Positions 47,101 through 58,546 of a DNA stretch of 64,000 nt are shown one piece after another. Source of the DNA: Conchocele bisecta. Its lineage: Eukaryota; Mollusca; Bivalvia; Lucinida; Thyasiridae. Below the pieces are notes generated by a model, which was not told the origin of the DNA, did not search any database, and saw only the letters and a program-made list of their open reading frames with translations. How positions within the stretch are numbered: position 1 is the stretch's first letter; every line of letters starts with the position of its first letter. The stretch covers positions 37,104,901 through 37,168,900 of the forward strand of contig CM055272.1 of the NCBI GenBank assembly GCA_029237695.1, read 5' to 3'. Position numbers and translations under genes: made by a program.

Positions 47101-50100
47101 GACGGGGGGTTGGTTCATGCCGGTCCCCAACATTCCCCTTAAGGGGTCCCGCAATAATGGGTCCTGGGGTTCACCAGTTTGGGCCATTTTCGAGTTATTT
47201 GTGTCCATAGTCGGATGAAACAAATTAATTTTAAACAAGTGCTTCGGGAGAAAGTTGCCCCACTCAATCTTAGTGTTTCCTTAATTGATTGATTGAACAT
47301 AATATACTAAGACCAACAATAGACGGGGTTCATGGCCGTCACATTCCCCTTAAGGGGGTCCCTCCATAGGGGTCCCTGGGGTCACCAGTTTTGCCCATTT
47401 GCCCATTTCCGCGTTATTTTTTGTCATAGTCGGAATAAAACATTACTTTTTTTACTAACAAGTGCTTCTGGAGAAGTGCCCCCTCTCAATCGTGTGTTCC
47501 TATTGTTGAGACATATATACCTAAGACAACATAGAACGGTGGGGTTCATTGCCGTCACATTCCCCTAAGGGGGTCTTCCCATAGGGTGTCCTGGGGTCAC
47601 CAGTTGCCCCATCTTTTTTATTTTTGGTTGCGCTATTTTTTTGTCAATAGTCCGGAAAAATAAAACATAACTTTTTTATTACAAGTGCTTCCCGGGAGAA
47701 GTGTGCCCCACCACTCAATCGTTGCTGTTCCATATTGTTTTGAGAACTTATATACTAGACAACATAGACGGGGGTTCATGCCGTCACATTCCCCATTAAG
47801 GGGTCGCAATAGGGGTCCTTTTGGGTCACCAGTTATGCCCATTTTTCCTCGCTTGTTTTTGTTTTTTTCATCACCCTGGATTAAAACATATTTATTTTAA
47901 ACAGTGCATTACTGGATAATGATGGCCCCCACTCAATTCGTGGTGTTCCCTAATTGTTTAGAGAATCCATATCTACTAAGCAACATAGACGGTGGTTCAT
48001 GCCGTCACATTTCCCCTTAAGGGGTCTCCATAGGGGTCCTGGGGTGGGGGTGTCACCATTGTTGCCCATTTTTGCGTATTTTTGTCATAGTCGGGTTAAA
48101 ATAAAAATAACTTTTTTACAAGTGATTCGGGAGAAGTGGCCCCACATCAATCGTGTGTTCCCTAATTAGTTTGATAACATGTATTACTAGACAACATAGA
48201 ACGGGGGTTGGGTTTTCATGCCGTCACATTCCCCTTAAGGGGTCTGCAATATGGGTCCTGGTGTCACAAAGTTGCCAATTTCCGCGTTATTTTTGTCATA
48301 GTTCCCGGATAAAACAATACTTTTTATTACAAGTGCTTATCTGGAGAAGTTGCCCCACTCAAATCGTGTGTTTCCTATTGTTGAGACATGTAATACTAGA
48401 CAACATAGACGGGGGTTCATAGCCGTCACATTCCCCTTAAGAGGGGTGTCGCAATATGGGTTCCTGGGGCTGGGGTCACAAGTTGCCCATTTGCGCGTTA
48501 TTTTTGTCATAGTCCGGATAAAAACATACTTTTTACCAAGTGCTTCGGGAGAAGTGCCCTCCACTCAATTCGTGTGTTCCTATTAGATTGACAACATAAA
48601 TACTATTACAACATAGACGGGGTTTCATGCCGTCCACATTCCCCTTAATGGGGTCGCAATAAGGGGTCCCTTCTTGGGTCACCAGTTTAGCCCATTTTTC
48701 GCGATTATTTTTGTCATAGTCGGATAAAACATACTTTTTTACAAGTGCTAATCGGGTAGAAGTGCCCCCACTCAATCGGTGTGTTCCCACTATTTTGTTT
48801 AAAGACATATATACTTAGACAACATAGAACGGGGGTTTGGTTCATGCCGTCACAATTCCCCTTAAGGGGTCGCAATAGGGGTCCTTGGGGTCACCAGTTT
48901 GCCCATTTTGTCGCGTTTATTTTTTGTCATAGTCGGATAAAACATATTTTTTTAAATCAAAAGTGCTTATCGGGAGAAGTGCCCCACTCAATCGTGTGTT
49001 TCCTAATTGTTTGATAACATATAAATAACAGACCAACATAGTCGGGGGTTCATGCCGTCACATTATTTCCCCCTTAATGGGGTCGCAATAGGGGTTCCTG
49101 GGGTCACCAGTTGGCCATTTTCGAGTTATTTTAGTGTTCATAGTACGTGTTGAAACAAATTAATTTAACAAGTGCTTCGGTAGAAGTGCCCCGCAAACCT
49201 CAATAATGCGTGTGTTCCTATTGGTTGAGAACATAATATACTAGACAACATAAGACGGGGGGGTTCATTGGATGCCGTTCCACATTTCCCCTTTAAGGGG
49301 GTCTCCATAGGGTGGTCCTGGGTGTCACCAGTTTATTGCCCATTTTCCGCGGTTATTTTTTGTCATAGTCCGGATAAAACATACTTTTTTTACAAGTGCT
49401 TATCGGGGAAGTGTGCCCACTCAATCCGTGTGTTTCCTATTTTGTTGAGACATATAGGTGCTGGGGTAGAAACATATACGGGGGTTCATGCCGTCACATT
49501 CCCCTTAAGGGGTCGCAATATGGGGGTCCTTGGGGTCACCAGTTGCCCAGTTTTCCTCGTTATTTTTGTCATACCCCGGATAAACGATATTAATTTTTAC
49601 AAGTGCTTCTGGAGAAGTGCCCCCCCGGCCACTCAAATCCGTGTGTTCCTACTTGTTGAAGAACATGTATACTAGACAACGTAAGAAACGGGGGCGGGGG
49701 TTCCGAAAAAAATGGCCGTCACATTCCCCTTAAAGGGGTGGTCGCAATATTATGGGTCCTGGGGTCACAAAGTTGCCCATTTTCCCGCGGTTATTTTTAT
49801 TTGTCAAATAGTCGGATAAAACATAACTTTTTTTAACAAGTGCTTTCGGGAGAAGTGCCCCACTCAATCGTCGTGTTCCTCATTGTTGAGACATATATAC
49901 CAAAATACTAGACAACATAGACGGGGTTTCAAGTGCCGGTGCCACATTCCCCTTAAGGGGTCTCCATAGGGGTGTTTTTCCTGGGTCACCAGTTATGCCC
50001 ATTTTTCAGCGTTATTTTTTTACTATTTTGTCCATAGTCGGATAAAAACATACTTTTTTACAAGTGCTTCGGGAGAAGTGCCCCACTTAATCGTGGTTGT

Positions 50101-50954
50101 TCCTAATTGTTGATACATATATACTAATACAACATAAGACGGGGGTTATCATGCCCGTCACATTTTCCCCTTAAAAGGGTCGCAATAGGGGGTCCTTTTG
50201 GGTCACCAGTTTGGCCAATTTTTCAAGTTTATTTTTTGTCATCACCCTGATAAATATATTTTTTTACAAGTGCATTCGGGAGAAGTGACCCCCACTCAAT
50301 CGTTTGTGTTCCTGTTGTTGAGACATGTATACTAGACAACATAGACGGGAGTTCGTGCCGTCACATTCCCCTTAAGGGGTCCATATGGGGATCCTGGTGT
50401 CACCAGTTGCCCATTTTCGCGTTATTTATGTCATACCCGGATAAAACATACTTTGTTACAAGTGCTTCGGGAGAAGTGCCCCACTCAATCGTGTGTTCCT
50501 GTTGTTGGGACATGTATACTAGACAACATAGACGGGGTTTCATGCCGTCACATTCCCCTTAAGGGGTCGCAATAGGGGTCCTGGGGTCACCAGTTGGCCA
50601 TTTTCGCGTTATTTTTGTCATACCCGGATAAAACATACGTTTTTACAAGTGCTTCGGGAGAAGTGCCCCACTCAATCGTGTGTTCCTGTTGTTGGGACAT
50701 GTATACTAGACAACATAGACGGGGGTTCATGCCGTCACTCACATTCCTCTTAAGGGGTACAATTGGGGTACCTCTTGGGGTCACTAGTTGTCCATTTTCG
50801 TGTTATTTTTGTATTTTAATATTTTTCAAGTTCTGTTTTCGAAGTGTAACTTTCTATTATATTACTATTATCTATACAACAAATTCTTCACAGTCCGTTG
50901 TGTGATCTTGTTCCTTGTATCCTTGTATAATACACGTTTGGTCCGTTATAAACT

Positions 50955-51030
50955 ATTGCTAATGGGTCCGAAAGTTATCGCTAGCGGGTTATTGCTAGCT
51001 GGGGTTATTGCTAGCGCTTATCGCTAAGGT
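50955..51030 (+). repeat. Short GCTAGC repeat
   Basis: GGTTATTGCTAGC or GTTATCGCTAGC variants occur four times in about 75 bp, just outside the satellite edge. Confidence 0.7.
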
Positions 51031-52160
51031 TAAAGAGCTTGATGTTAGCACTTCCGTGTTTTTCAAGAAAAAAAATATTTAGAGAAAACGCCCAAGTTCT
51101 CTATGATTTGCTCCAAAGCTCTATGAATTAGTGAAATCTGTACTTATGAGTATGGCGTGCTGTCCCACTGGTGACTCGGCTGTCAGTCCCAACGTGAAAT
51201 ATTTGCTATTTTTCTTCAATTTTCTATTTTGGGTAAGAAATTATGTTGTTGTTTCCACTTTCAGTGACCTCATTCTAATAATATTTATCTTCTAACATTT
51301 GTATACTTTATCTTATGTGGGCAATATCACGTTGTATCCCCATATGCAACATAGTACACTACTAGTAGGCTTATTCCGTAAATTATAAATACTGTTAAAA
51401 AATATTTTGTATTTCACACGAATATCATACGATCCTCTAACTTCGATAGCCGCACAGATTCGAGACCATTTTTATTTTCTCGTTCTATCGCGAGATTTAT
51501 GGGTTACGTCACTTCCATTACACTTGTGCGTTCAACTGAAGCCAGATGAAAGGTCACAAATGCCAAGTTAGAAAAATGCGATTTAAAGAGGACTAATACA
51601 TTGCCAAACAACACAACACACCTAAATGTTGTGTTTTCCACTAATCCCATTAACCACCTCCATTAAAATCCGGATTTCGATAGGAAAACTTACACATAAA
51701 TGAGTTCGCTTGAACCCGTATGTTGTTTACATGTTTATCAATGAAGGTCACGTAATATTTGTAGGTAGAAAGGCACTAATAATGTAGGAATATGGATTTT
51801 CATTCAGTCACCACCTTAACCTATTTTTTGTTAAATTGTCACTTTTAAGTTCGTCCACATCAGTCCAATACCTCCATTTATCAGCAGATATATGCAATCT
51901 GGTCTCTGTTTTTGTTATTCCCATTGTGGACGAGTACCACATGCAGAAGGGATTGAAATGTCTTACTCCAAAAATAGACATTACCACTTTAAAAAAGTAT
52001 TAAAACCAACAAGCTGAAACTTCATATTGTTTAATTTGTTTAATCTAGTAAATTATATTTTCCAAGTTGGCAATCGTTTGTCTAATCATTTAAGTTCGAA
52101 ACAATATGTATCGTGACCCCTGAACGCAATGGTACATTATGCAGACACAATTTGTGGTGT
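51031..52160. other. Intergenic, no gene seen
   Basis: AT-rich. No repeat was paired elsewhere in the window and no exon is supported. Confidence 0.5.
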
Positions 52161-52178
52161 TTTCGAACCGGGCACCTG

Positions 52179-52252
52179 CACCGGAAGAGCATATGACGTC
52201 ATAGGGTCAGAGGTCGCGACCTTTCACGGTACGTTGGAGGCGGCCATTTGTA
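52179..52252. promoter_or_regulatory. Promoter-like motif cluster (ETS, CRE, YY1)
   Basis: CCGGAAG (52181-52187, ETS), the full palindromic CRE TGACGTCA (52194-52201) and GGCGGCCATTTG (52239-52250, inverse of the YY1-type CAAATGGCCGCC) lie within 75 bp of locally GC-richer DNA. Such clusters are typical of CpG-type animal promoters. No coding exon is visible on either side, so the transcript and its direction are unknown. Confidence 0.3.
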
Positions 52253-52599
52253 GACGAGCGTGTTTTGACAGTAAACAATTGCATTTCTCCGTGCTTTTGA
52301 AGCCAGTAAACGCAATATATATACAGATAATTGCATTATATTTGCATGTAACTAATAAAAAAAGGTTTATACTCTTATTATTTATTACGCATGTTGTTTA
52401 ATATCGTTAGAGTCTCGAATTATGAGCAGTCCAGGATACAGGTCAAATTCTAGTTATAATTACATTGTCTCCCCTGTCGAGGAACGCAGGGGGAAATCTG
52501 ACCCGTTTCCTATATATATAATTTAATCATTTTTGAATGGTTCAAACAACTAAATTCCAATCGCTAAATCAAATTTAAATGCAGATTTTTTACCATCAC

Positions 52600-53150
52600 A
52601 TTTTTGCGGAAACACTTGGCCATTTTTTTTTTCGTCAAAAAGTTTGTACAAGTTTCTTCATCATGATATAACATTAATATTGCTTAACAGATTACAGATT
52701 GCTTCAATATTTGGAAACTTAATACATGCAGGCCTGTACACAGGAATTTGTATTTGGGGGTGCATTATCGACGGGGCGCGAAGGGTCAGAGTTGTTAAAA
52801 TATATTTTTTACATATTCACAGATTAAGAATTTAAGATGGGTGCGTACGGACGTGTGTGAGCATTTGGAACACACTCATGCCCCCATTAACATGACCTTG
52901 ATTTTTGACATGGTTGTGGACACACTTGGCCATTTTTTTATGTCAAAAAGTTTCTTGTGTTGCTTACTTTAGCCTATGAACATGTTACGGTCAAATGCCT
53001 CGGCAGGCGCACGCACCGCTTCTGTGGCGGAATTCTTGTTCAATAACTTACGACGTTTCACGATTTTGATAATATTTGGATACATTTTGTGTCTATCGAT
53101 GGTATGTTTTGCATACAACCCACATCCGATCGCCCAAGGTCAAGGTCACT
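52600..53150 (+). repeat. Two copies of an old dispersed repeat
   Basis: ACTTGGCCATTTTTTT...GTCAAAAAGTTT occurs at about 52614 and 52927. It is related to ACTTAGCCATTTTGTTACGTCG near 11516. Copies are diverged and boundaries unclear. Confidence 0.45.
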
Positions 53151-53899
53151 GAGGACTTCTATTCACCATGTTTGTAAGGCAAAATATATTATTTTTTATT
53201 ATCAAGGCTGCCAGCAAGGGGATTAGCTTAGTGATTTTTATTATTCGATTATATTTATAACAATTTGATCAGACACCATTAAATGCAGGCATTATCATTA
53301 TTGAAACAAAATTTGAAACTCAAAATAATTTTTATTCTTTACTGGCGTTCACCTTTTTATGACTATGTACAGTACAGGCACCGCGAAACCCGCATATTTT
53401 TTGTTATTGCCGCAACCAATTTAACTTTTGCGCGGAAAATCTCTCGCATAACTTCCCGTGGCCAATTGCGGCATAAGGAAAAAACGTTGCAAAGTTTGCG
53501 CGGTGATTCCGCGCTGTTCCTCGGCAAAATGCGGCAAAATAATTGCGGCGTTTTGCGACAAAATTACTCGGCAAAATGTGACAAATCACTGTGTTATTAC
53601 TTTGTACATCGACACAATGACTCAGCAAAAATGCGACAAACCACTGTGTTACTACTTTGTACACACAACCTCCAGATTTTAAGTCAGGTGTTCTATCCCC
53701 TAGGCAACAACAACCCATCACTTTTAAAAGAAGTAAAGAAATGACCCTAACGAACGACCATACATACTTAGAATAACAGCTGACGTAACGTCGGTAAACT
53801 GAAATATCGTACGTGACAATTGGCATTTACGTTCCAACAAGATTTTCACTGTGTGTTATCGATCGTATTTCCTCTTCAACTCGAGAAACACAAATTGCA

Positions 53900-54110
53900 T
53901 CGTTTATTATGCCCCCCCCCCCCCCACCCACCATATGGTGAGGGGGCATATAGTGTTACCGGCGTCCGTACGTACGTCCGTCCAAACTTCACATTTCACA
54001 CACGCATTGTTCCAATGGTCCTCTACCACCCTGTGACAAATCCACATTCGTCCTGCCCCCGCTAAGCCCAATGTCAATGTCACAGACTTGGTGCGTTTGA
54101 AACCTTAATG
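53900..54110 (-). repeat. Nested pearl-like element end with hairpin
   Basis: ATGCCCCC...CACCATATGGTG...GGGGGCAT (about 53908-53952) is a terminal hairpin. It is followed by GTCCGTACGTACGTCCGTCC and a core-like CATTGTTCCAATGGTCCTCT, then CCCCGCTAAGCCCA, in inverse of the 8.05- and 5.65-kb sequences. Confidence 0.6.
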
Positions 54111-54354
54111 CCACATTTCTAGTTTTTGAATGTGTCAATTGTTTGCCCGTTCTAACAGTTTCCCCAATTACTATGAGCTAGATGCGACATTTCATTCCAT
54201 GTTGCATCGCCGGTTTTCGGTGATAATACTGTCAACAATTAAAAATACGGACGGACGGACACCCGGACGTCATTGTGAGAAGTGCACTATGTCTCGCTTT
54301 CCGCAGGCGGGCTCGACAATAATACTAATATTCGTACAAAATATAAATGGTTTT

Positions 54355-55400
54355 GTCATGGGAGACTATTCTCATGTGTTGCCAAAACATGTGTTATTAT
54401 TAAGAAATAAATATTTCTTTTGAAGAAAAAAACCCCATTAGTATCGTCTAATGAGACGATTCTCATGTGTTGACAAACCTATTTTATTAAGAAATCAACA
54501 TATGTGAAAAGAAAACATGAATACATTTGTATTTCTTTACAAATAATCGACTTAGGAGACGATTCTCATGTGCTGCCAAATCATGCTTTATCAAGAAATC
54601 AAACAAATGTGAAAATGCACTATGTCAAGCTAATGCGTAATTATCAATTTATCGGCGATGCGATGGATGTGAGCGACTACATAGCGTTGTTTTGATATGT
54701 TTGTTTCCTCCGAATTCTAAATGTCGGTCACCAGGTCACACTTTGCACGTGAAACTGTATTACCGACAAATGATTGTAAACACCATCAGGTGTGCAGCTA
54801 GACAGAAAATGATATGTCGCAAATGTGCTAGTTTGGGATAGGTGGGCACGGCGTCATATTTCTTTAAACGCCGTTTGAAAACTATTATGTATCCACGCTG
54901 TATGGGCGGTGGACGACTCTTGGACACAGCTTGTTTTCACGATAGTGAGGCCCACTGCATGTCAAGGGCAGCGACATTGTCTGGAGTTCCAGTATGTACA
55001 TGTATGCGCAAAACTCAATTTCAACACATCGTGAAAAAGCCGAGGCAAAAACGCGACATCGCATGCACAAAAAACGCGCGATCACGAGGCGAAAACGCGA
55101 TATTGAATATAATAAAAATATCATGTTTTCGCCTCGCGATTTTGCAGTCTCGCGATTTGGTCTTGCGTTTTCGCGATCTTGTGTATAGGTCGACGATGCG
55201 ATACAGCAACCAATAACATGTATCGAAACATGTTTTATTTTCAATAAACATGTATTGGCAGTACATTAGAATCGTCTCCTAAGACAATTATTATGTTTTT
55301 GTTGTCAAGAGCTACTGATGTTTGTCCACATTTGTTATATTTCTTAATAAAAACATGTTTTGGCTGCACATAAGAATCGTCTCCTAAAACAATGTGTACG
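54355..55400. repeat. GAGACGATTCTCATGTG repeats in inverted sets
   Basis: Three direct units (about 54362, 54453 and 54557) share GAGAC(G/T)ATTCTCATGTG, GCCAAA and AAGAAAT. Two inverted units (AGAATCGTCTCCTAA at about 55269 and 55374) lie ~0.8 kb away. This may be a nested TIR element with ends near 54.36 and 55.40 kb. Confidence 0.55.
55083..55142. repeat. GC-rich hairpin
   Basis: ACGAGGCGAAAACGCGATATT is mirrored by AATATCATGTTTTCGCCTCG around a ~12-nt AT loop. Further CGCGAT motifs lie on both sides (55.05-55.20 and 55.43-55.49 kb). Confidence 0.7.
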
Positions 55401-56238
55401 TGTCCTGTTAGGGACATGTGACAACCTCGCGTGTTCGCGGTTTCTCGCATAGGTTGCGATCGTGAAGCGTGATCGCGAGATTTCGAGTGCACAACTTATT
55501 CCCCTCCCCTGGCTACATACGGGCATGCCGCAACCTGCCGACTGTCAGCTGTTGAACATCGGACATGTCGCTATTGTGTATTATTATGAGTTGGCTGACG
55601 GACGAGTTGGTCGAAGGCTGAAACGGAAGTCATCGGTCATAAAATCAACAAAAACTAACAGGACCCATACGATTTCTAATTACCTCTAAGGTAATAATCG
55701 CAATTTCCATTTACCGGTAATGAATACTTATGACCGTATTTAAATTTTGATTGGAAAAATATAATATATATATATATAAACGTGACGTCGGCAATGTAAT
55801 ACATGTATATAGGCCGATGTTACGATACAGAAGATATGTTCCTTTACTTCCATACACATTTTTGGACATATTACGCCAATTCGCGTGACGATATGTGACC
55901 TTAAAGAAATTGCATGAATACTCAACTGAAATATGAAGCAAAACGCCGCATTTTCTATATCGATCAAAACGCCGCAAATTGCGGCAAATGTGTTGGTGAT
56001 ATGTTTGACGATTACGCCGCGTTTTGCCGCAATTCAGTTGGTCATGATTGCCGCAATTCTTTTTATCGATTGCGGGGAATACCGCAGGAGGTTGCGGAGT
56101 TTTGCCACAAAACAGCAGTTTGCCGCAAAGTGTATGAGATTCCGCGAGGCCGAAAAACTGGGCAAATAAAAAAATATGCGGGTTTCGCGGTGCCTGTACT
56201 GTAATTTCAAGTAATATTAAAAATATTGTCTCCCCTTT

Positions 56239-57820
56239 TTTAGCTCACCTGAGTGAAGCTCATTTGAGCTATTGTTACCGCAATGTGTCCGTCGTCCGTG
56301 AACATTTTCAAACGTCTTCTCCTCGGTAACCATTGGGCCTATGGTCACCAAACTTCATGGTCATGGTCCTTAGGTAGGGGGATTACAAAATTGTTAAAAT
56401 GACGTCATTACGTAATTCAAGATGGCCGCCGTCTAAAAATAGCACAAATTCTTCAAAAATCTTCTTCTCAAGAACCGCCAACCGGTTTTCGACAAAACTT
56501 GGTAGGAATGATCGATGTACAAAATGTGAAAAATGGGCGTGGCCCGTGGGGTCAAATTGGGGTCAAATTTTATTTTTGGCCGAATATGGTCATGTCATAT
56601 ATCAAATCGAAGGTATCAACGAGGCGATCACTCTGGTGCATTTTTTGTCAAAATCGGATGGTTATGTCATCAAAGATGGCTGCCGAAAGGTCAAAAGGTC
56701 GTTTTTTTATTAGAGATTTCAAAATTCTTCTTCACATGGACCGCTTGGCCCATGGTAGCCAAACTTAAAACTTATGGTCCATGGGTGAAGCCTTTTCAGA
56801 TTTGTTAAAATGGAGGTCATCGCTAATCCAAGATGGCCGCCGTCTAAAAATAACATAAATTCTTAAAAAATCTTCTTCTCATGATCCGCCAGCCGGATTT
56901 CGACGAAACTTGGTAGGAATGATCGATGTACAATGCTCTTTCGAAGTTGTTAAAATGGTGTCCCCGGGGTCAAAAATGGGCGTGGCCCGTGGGGTCAAAT
57001 TTGGGTCAAATCTTATTTTTGACCGAATATGGTCATGTCTATATCAAATCGAAGGTATGAAAAACGCGATCGCTCCGGTACATTTTTTGTCGAAATTGGA
57101 AGGTCATGTCATCCAAAATGGCCGCCGAAAGGTCAAAAGGTCGTTCTTTTATTAGAGATTTCAAAATTCTTCTCCACACGAACCGCTTGGCCCATGGTGG
57201 CCAAACTTCACAGTTATGGTCCATGGGTGAAACCTTTTCAGATTTGTTAAAACGGAGGTCGTCGCTAATCCAAGATGGCCGCCGTCTAAAAATAGCACAA
57301 ATTCTTAAAAAAATGTTCCTTCTCATGAACCGCCAGCCGGATTTCGACGGAACTTGGTAGGAATGATCGATGTAGAATGCTCTTTCAAAGATGTTAAAAT
57401 GGTGACCCCGGGGTCAAAAATGGGCGTGGCCCATGGGGTCAAATTTTATTTTTGACCAAATATGCTCATGTCATATATCAAATTGAAGGTATCGATGAGG
57501 CGATTGCTCTGGTGCAATATTTGTCGGAATCGGATGATTATGTCATCCATGATCGCCTCCAAAAGGTCCATTTATTTGAGATTTTGAAACGTCTTTTTCT
57601 CAGGAACCACATGGCCGATGCTGGCCAAACTTTATAGTAAGTTAAGATCTTTGGGTGAAGCATTTTCAGATTTGGTAAAATGAGAGTCATCGCTTAATCC
57701 AAGATTACCGCCATCTAAAAATAGCACAATTTTTTAAAAACACATATGAACTCAATGTCACATTCTCCTCTGGTGTTCATGTAGTCAGGTGAGCGAATTA
57801 GGGCCATCATGGCCCTCTTG
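56239..57820 (+). repeat. Long tandem-core repeat with a GGCCATCATGGCC end hairpin
   Basis: It starts at AGCTCACCTGAGTGAAGCTC with the AGCTCATTTGAGCT hairpin. Four cores of about 410-440 bp follow, marked by AAGATGGCCGCCGTCTAAAA (about 56421, 56830, 57273 and a variant near 57701). It ends TCAGGTGAGCGAATTAGGGC-CATCATGGCCCTCTTG. The end hairpin is AGGGCCAT/ATGGCCCT, followed at once by CTTG, then T. The layout is Helitron-like, but the classical CTRR terminus is not exact. ORFs are core translations. Confidence 0.7.
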
Positions 57821-57990
57821 TTTTTTTAACCATTTCAACACCACAGACCTCTATAGAGACAATGTTTGCAAACAGTGCAGATCCAGATGAGCCGGCTCGT
57901 AACGAGCCGTCTCATCAGGATCTCCACTGTTTGTTAATAATTTTAAACATGGAGTCAGGTGAGCGAATTAGGGCCATCATGGCCCTCTTG
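57821..57990 (+). repeat. 170-bp palindrome unit, copy 1
   Basis: It begins directly after the CCCTCTTG end of the 56-kb element and ends with the same GGGCCATCATGGCCCTCTTG. It holds a 65-bp palindrome (57869-57933): 32-nt arms with three mismatches around a single A. It differs from copies 2 and 3 by one base (AACCATTTC versus AACCCTTTC). Confidence 0.9.
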
Positions 57991-58206
57991 TTTATGGTCC
58001 CTACTGTTCCTTTCACCGACAGCGAGGAGGGGGGGGGCATGCGATTGGGTTCATCTTTACTGCCAGTGGAATCCCTCAGGTACAATTTTGGCTTTTATGT
58101 TTCTTGAGAGTTGAATCCAGTCATACACATTTCAAGAGAGGTAAGATTATTGCTAATCCTAATACATTCAGGGAGTGTGGCTATTAAGTGATTCATGGCC
58201 CTCTTG

Positions 58207-58376
58207 TTTTTTTAACCCTTTCAACACCACAGACCTCTATAGAGACAATGTTTGCAAACAGTGCAGATCCAGATGAGCCGGCTCGTAACGAGCCGTCTCA
58301 TCAGGATCTCCACTGTTTGTTAATAATTTTAAACATGGAGTCAGGTGAGCGAATTAGGGCCATCATGGCCCTCTTG
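58207..58376 (+). repeat. 170-bp palindrome unit, copy 2
   Basis: Preceded by a partial CATGGCCCTCTTG terminus at 58194-58206. The palindrome is at 58255-58319. A 216-bp spacer (57991-58206) separates it from copy 1. Confidence 0.9.
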
Positions 58377-58546
58377 TTTTTTTAACCCTTTCAACACCAC
58401 AGACCTCTATAGAGACAATGTTTGCAAACAGTGCAGATCCAGATGAGCCGGCTCGTAACGAGCCGTCTCATCAGGATCTCCACTGTTTGTTAATAATTTT
58501 AAACATGGAGTCAGGTGAGCGAATTAGGGCCATCATGGCCCTCTTG
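58377..58546 (+). repeat. 170-bp palindrome unit, copy 3
   Basis: Directly joined to copy 2 and apparently identical to it. The palindrome is at 58425-58489, and the unit ends CCCTCTTG at 58546. Confidence 0.9.

Larger units (their letters stand above)
38326..50812 (-). repeat. ~187-bp satellite array, inverted arm (~60 monomers)
   Basis: From CATGCCGTCA at 38326 onward every motif is in inverse order and orientation, for example CATTCCCCTTAAGGGGTCGC, CATAGTCGGATAAAACATAC and GTGCTTCGGGAGAAGTGCCC. To about 50.3 kb monomers are full of 1-3-base insertions, and spacing stretches to ~200 bp (for example about 48229 to 48428 to 48627). From 50.3 to 50.81 kb the sequence is clean again. The array ends within a monomer at TTGTCCATTTTCGTGTTATT. 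ORFs here are satellite translations. Confidence 0.95.
53370..56201. mobile_element. 2.8-kb TA-flanked TIR element (pogo/Tigger-like), non-autonomous
   Basis: The ends are a perfect 33-bp inverted repeat beginning CAGTACAGGCACCGCGAAAC (53370-53402 and 56169-56201), each flanked by TA. Next to both ends are many degenerate TTGCGGCAAAA motifs, a common subterminal feature. Inside are nested repeats: a pearl-like end (53900-54110), GAGACGATTCTCATGTG units and a GC-rich hairpin. ORFs at 53283-53744, 53404-53826 (minus) and 55914-56204 lie in the subterminal repeats and show no transposase motif. Confidence 0.8.

Noticed and set aside
29588..50812. CRISPR-like array or phage-type repeat system
   Set aside because: Repeats are ~187 bp, contiguous and without unique spacers. 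Spliced genes and SINEs show a eukaryotic genome.
53404..53826. 140-codon minus ORF containing CLGDRTPDLKSGGC
   Set aside because: It spans the subterminal GCGGCAAA repeats and a tRNA-like stretch of the TIR element. There is no transposase motif.
54842..55244. ORFs of 119-124 codons on both strands
   Set aside because: They lie over the GC-rich hairpin and CGCGAT motifs nested in the TIR element. Being open on both strands reflects composition.
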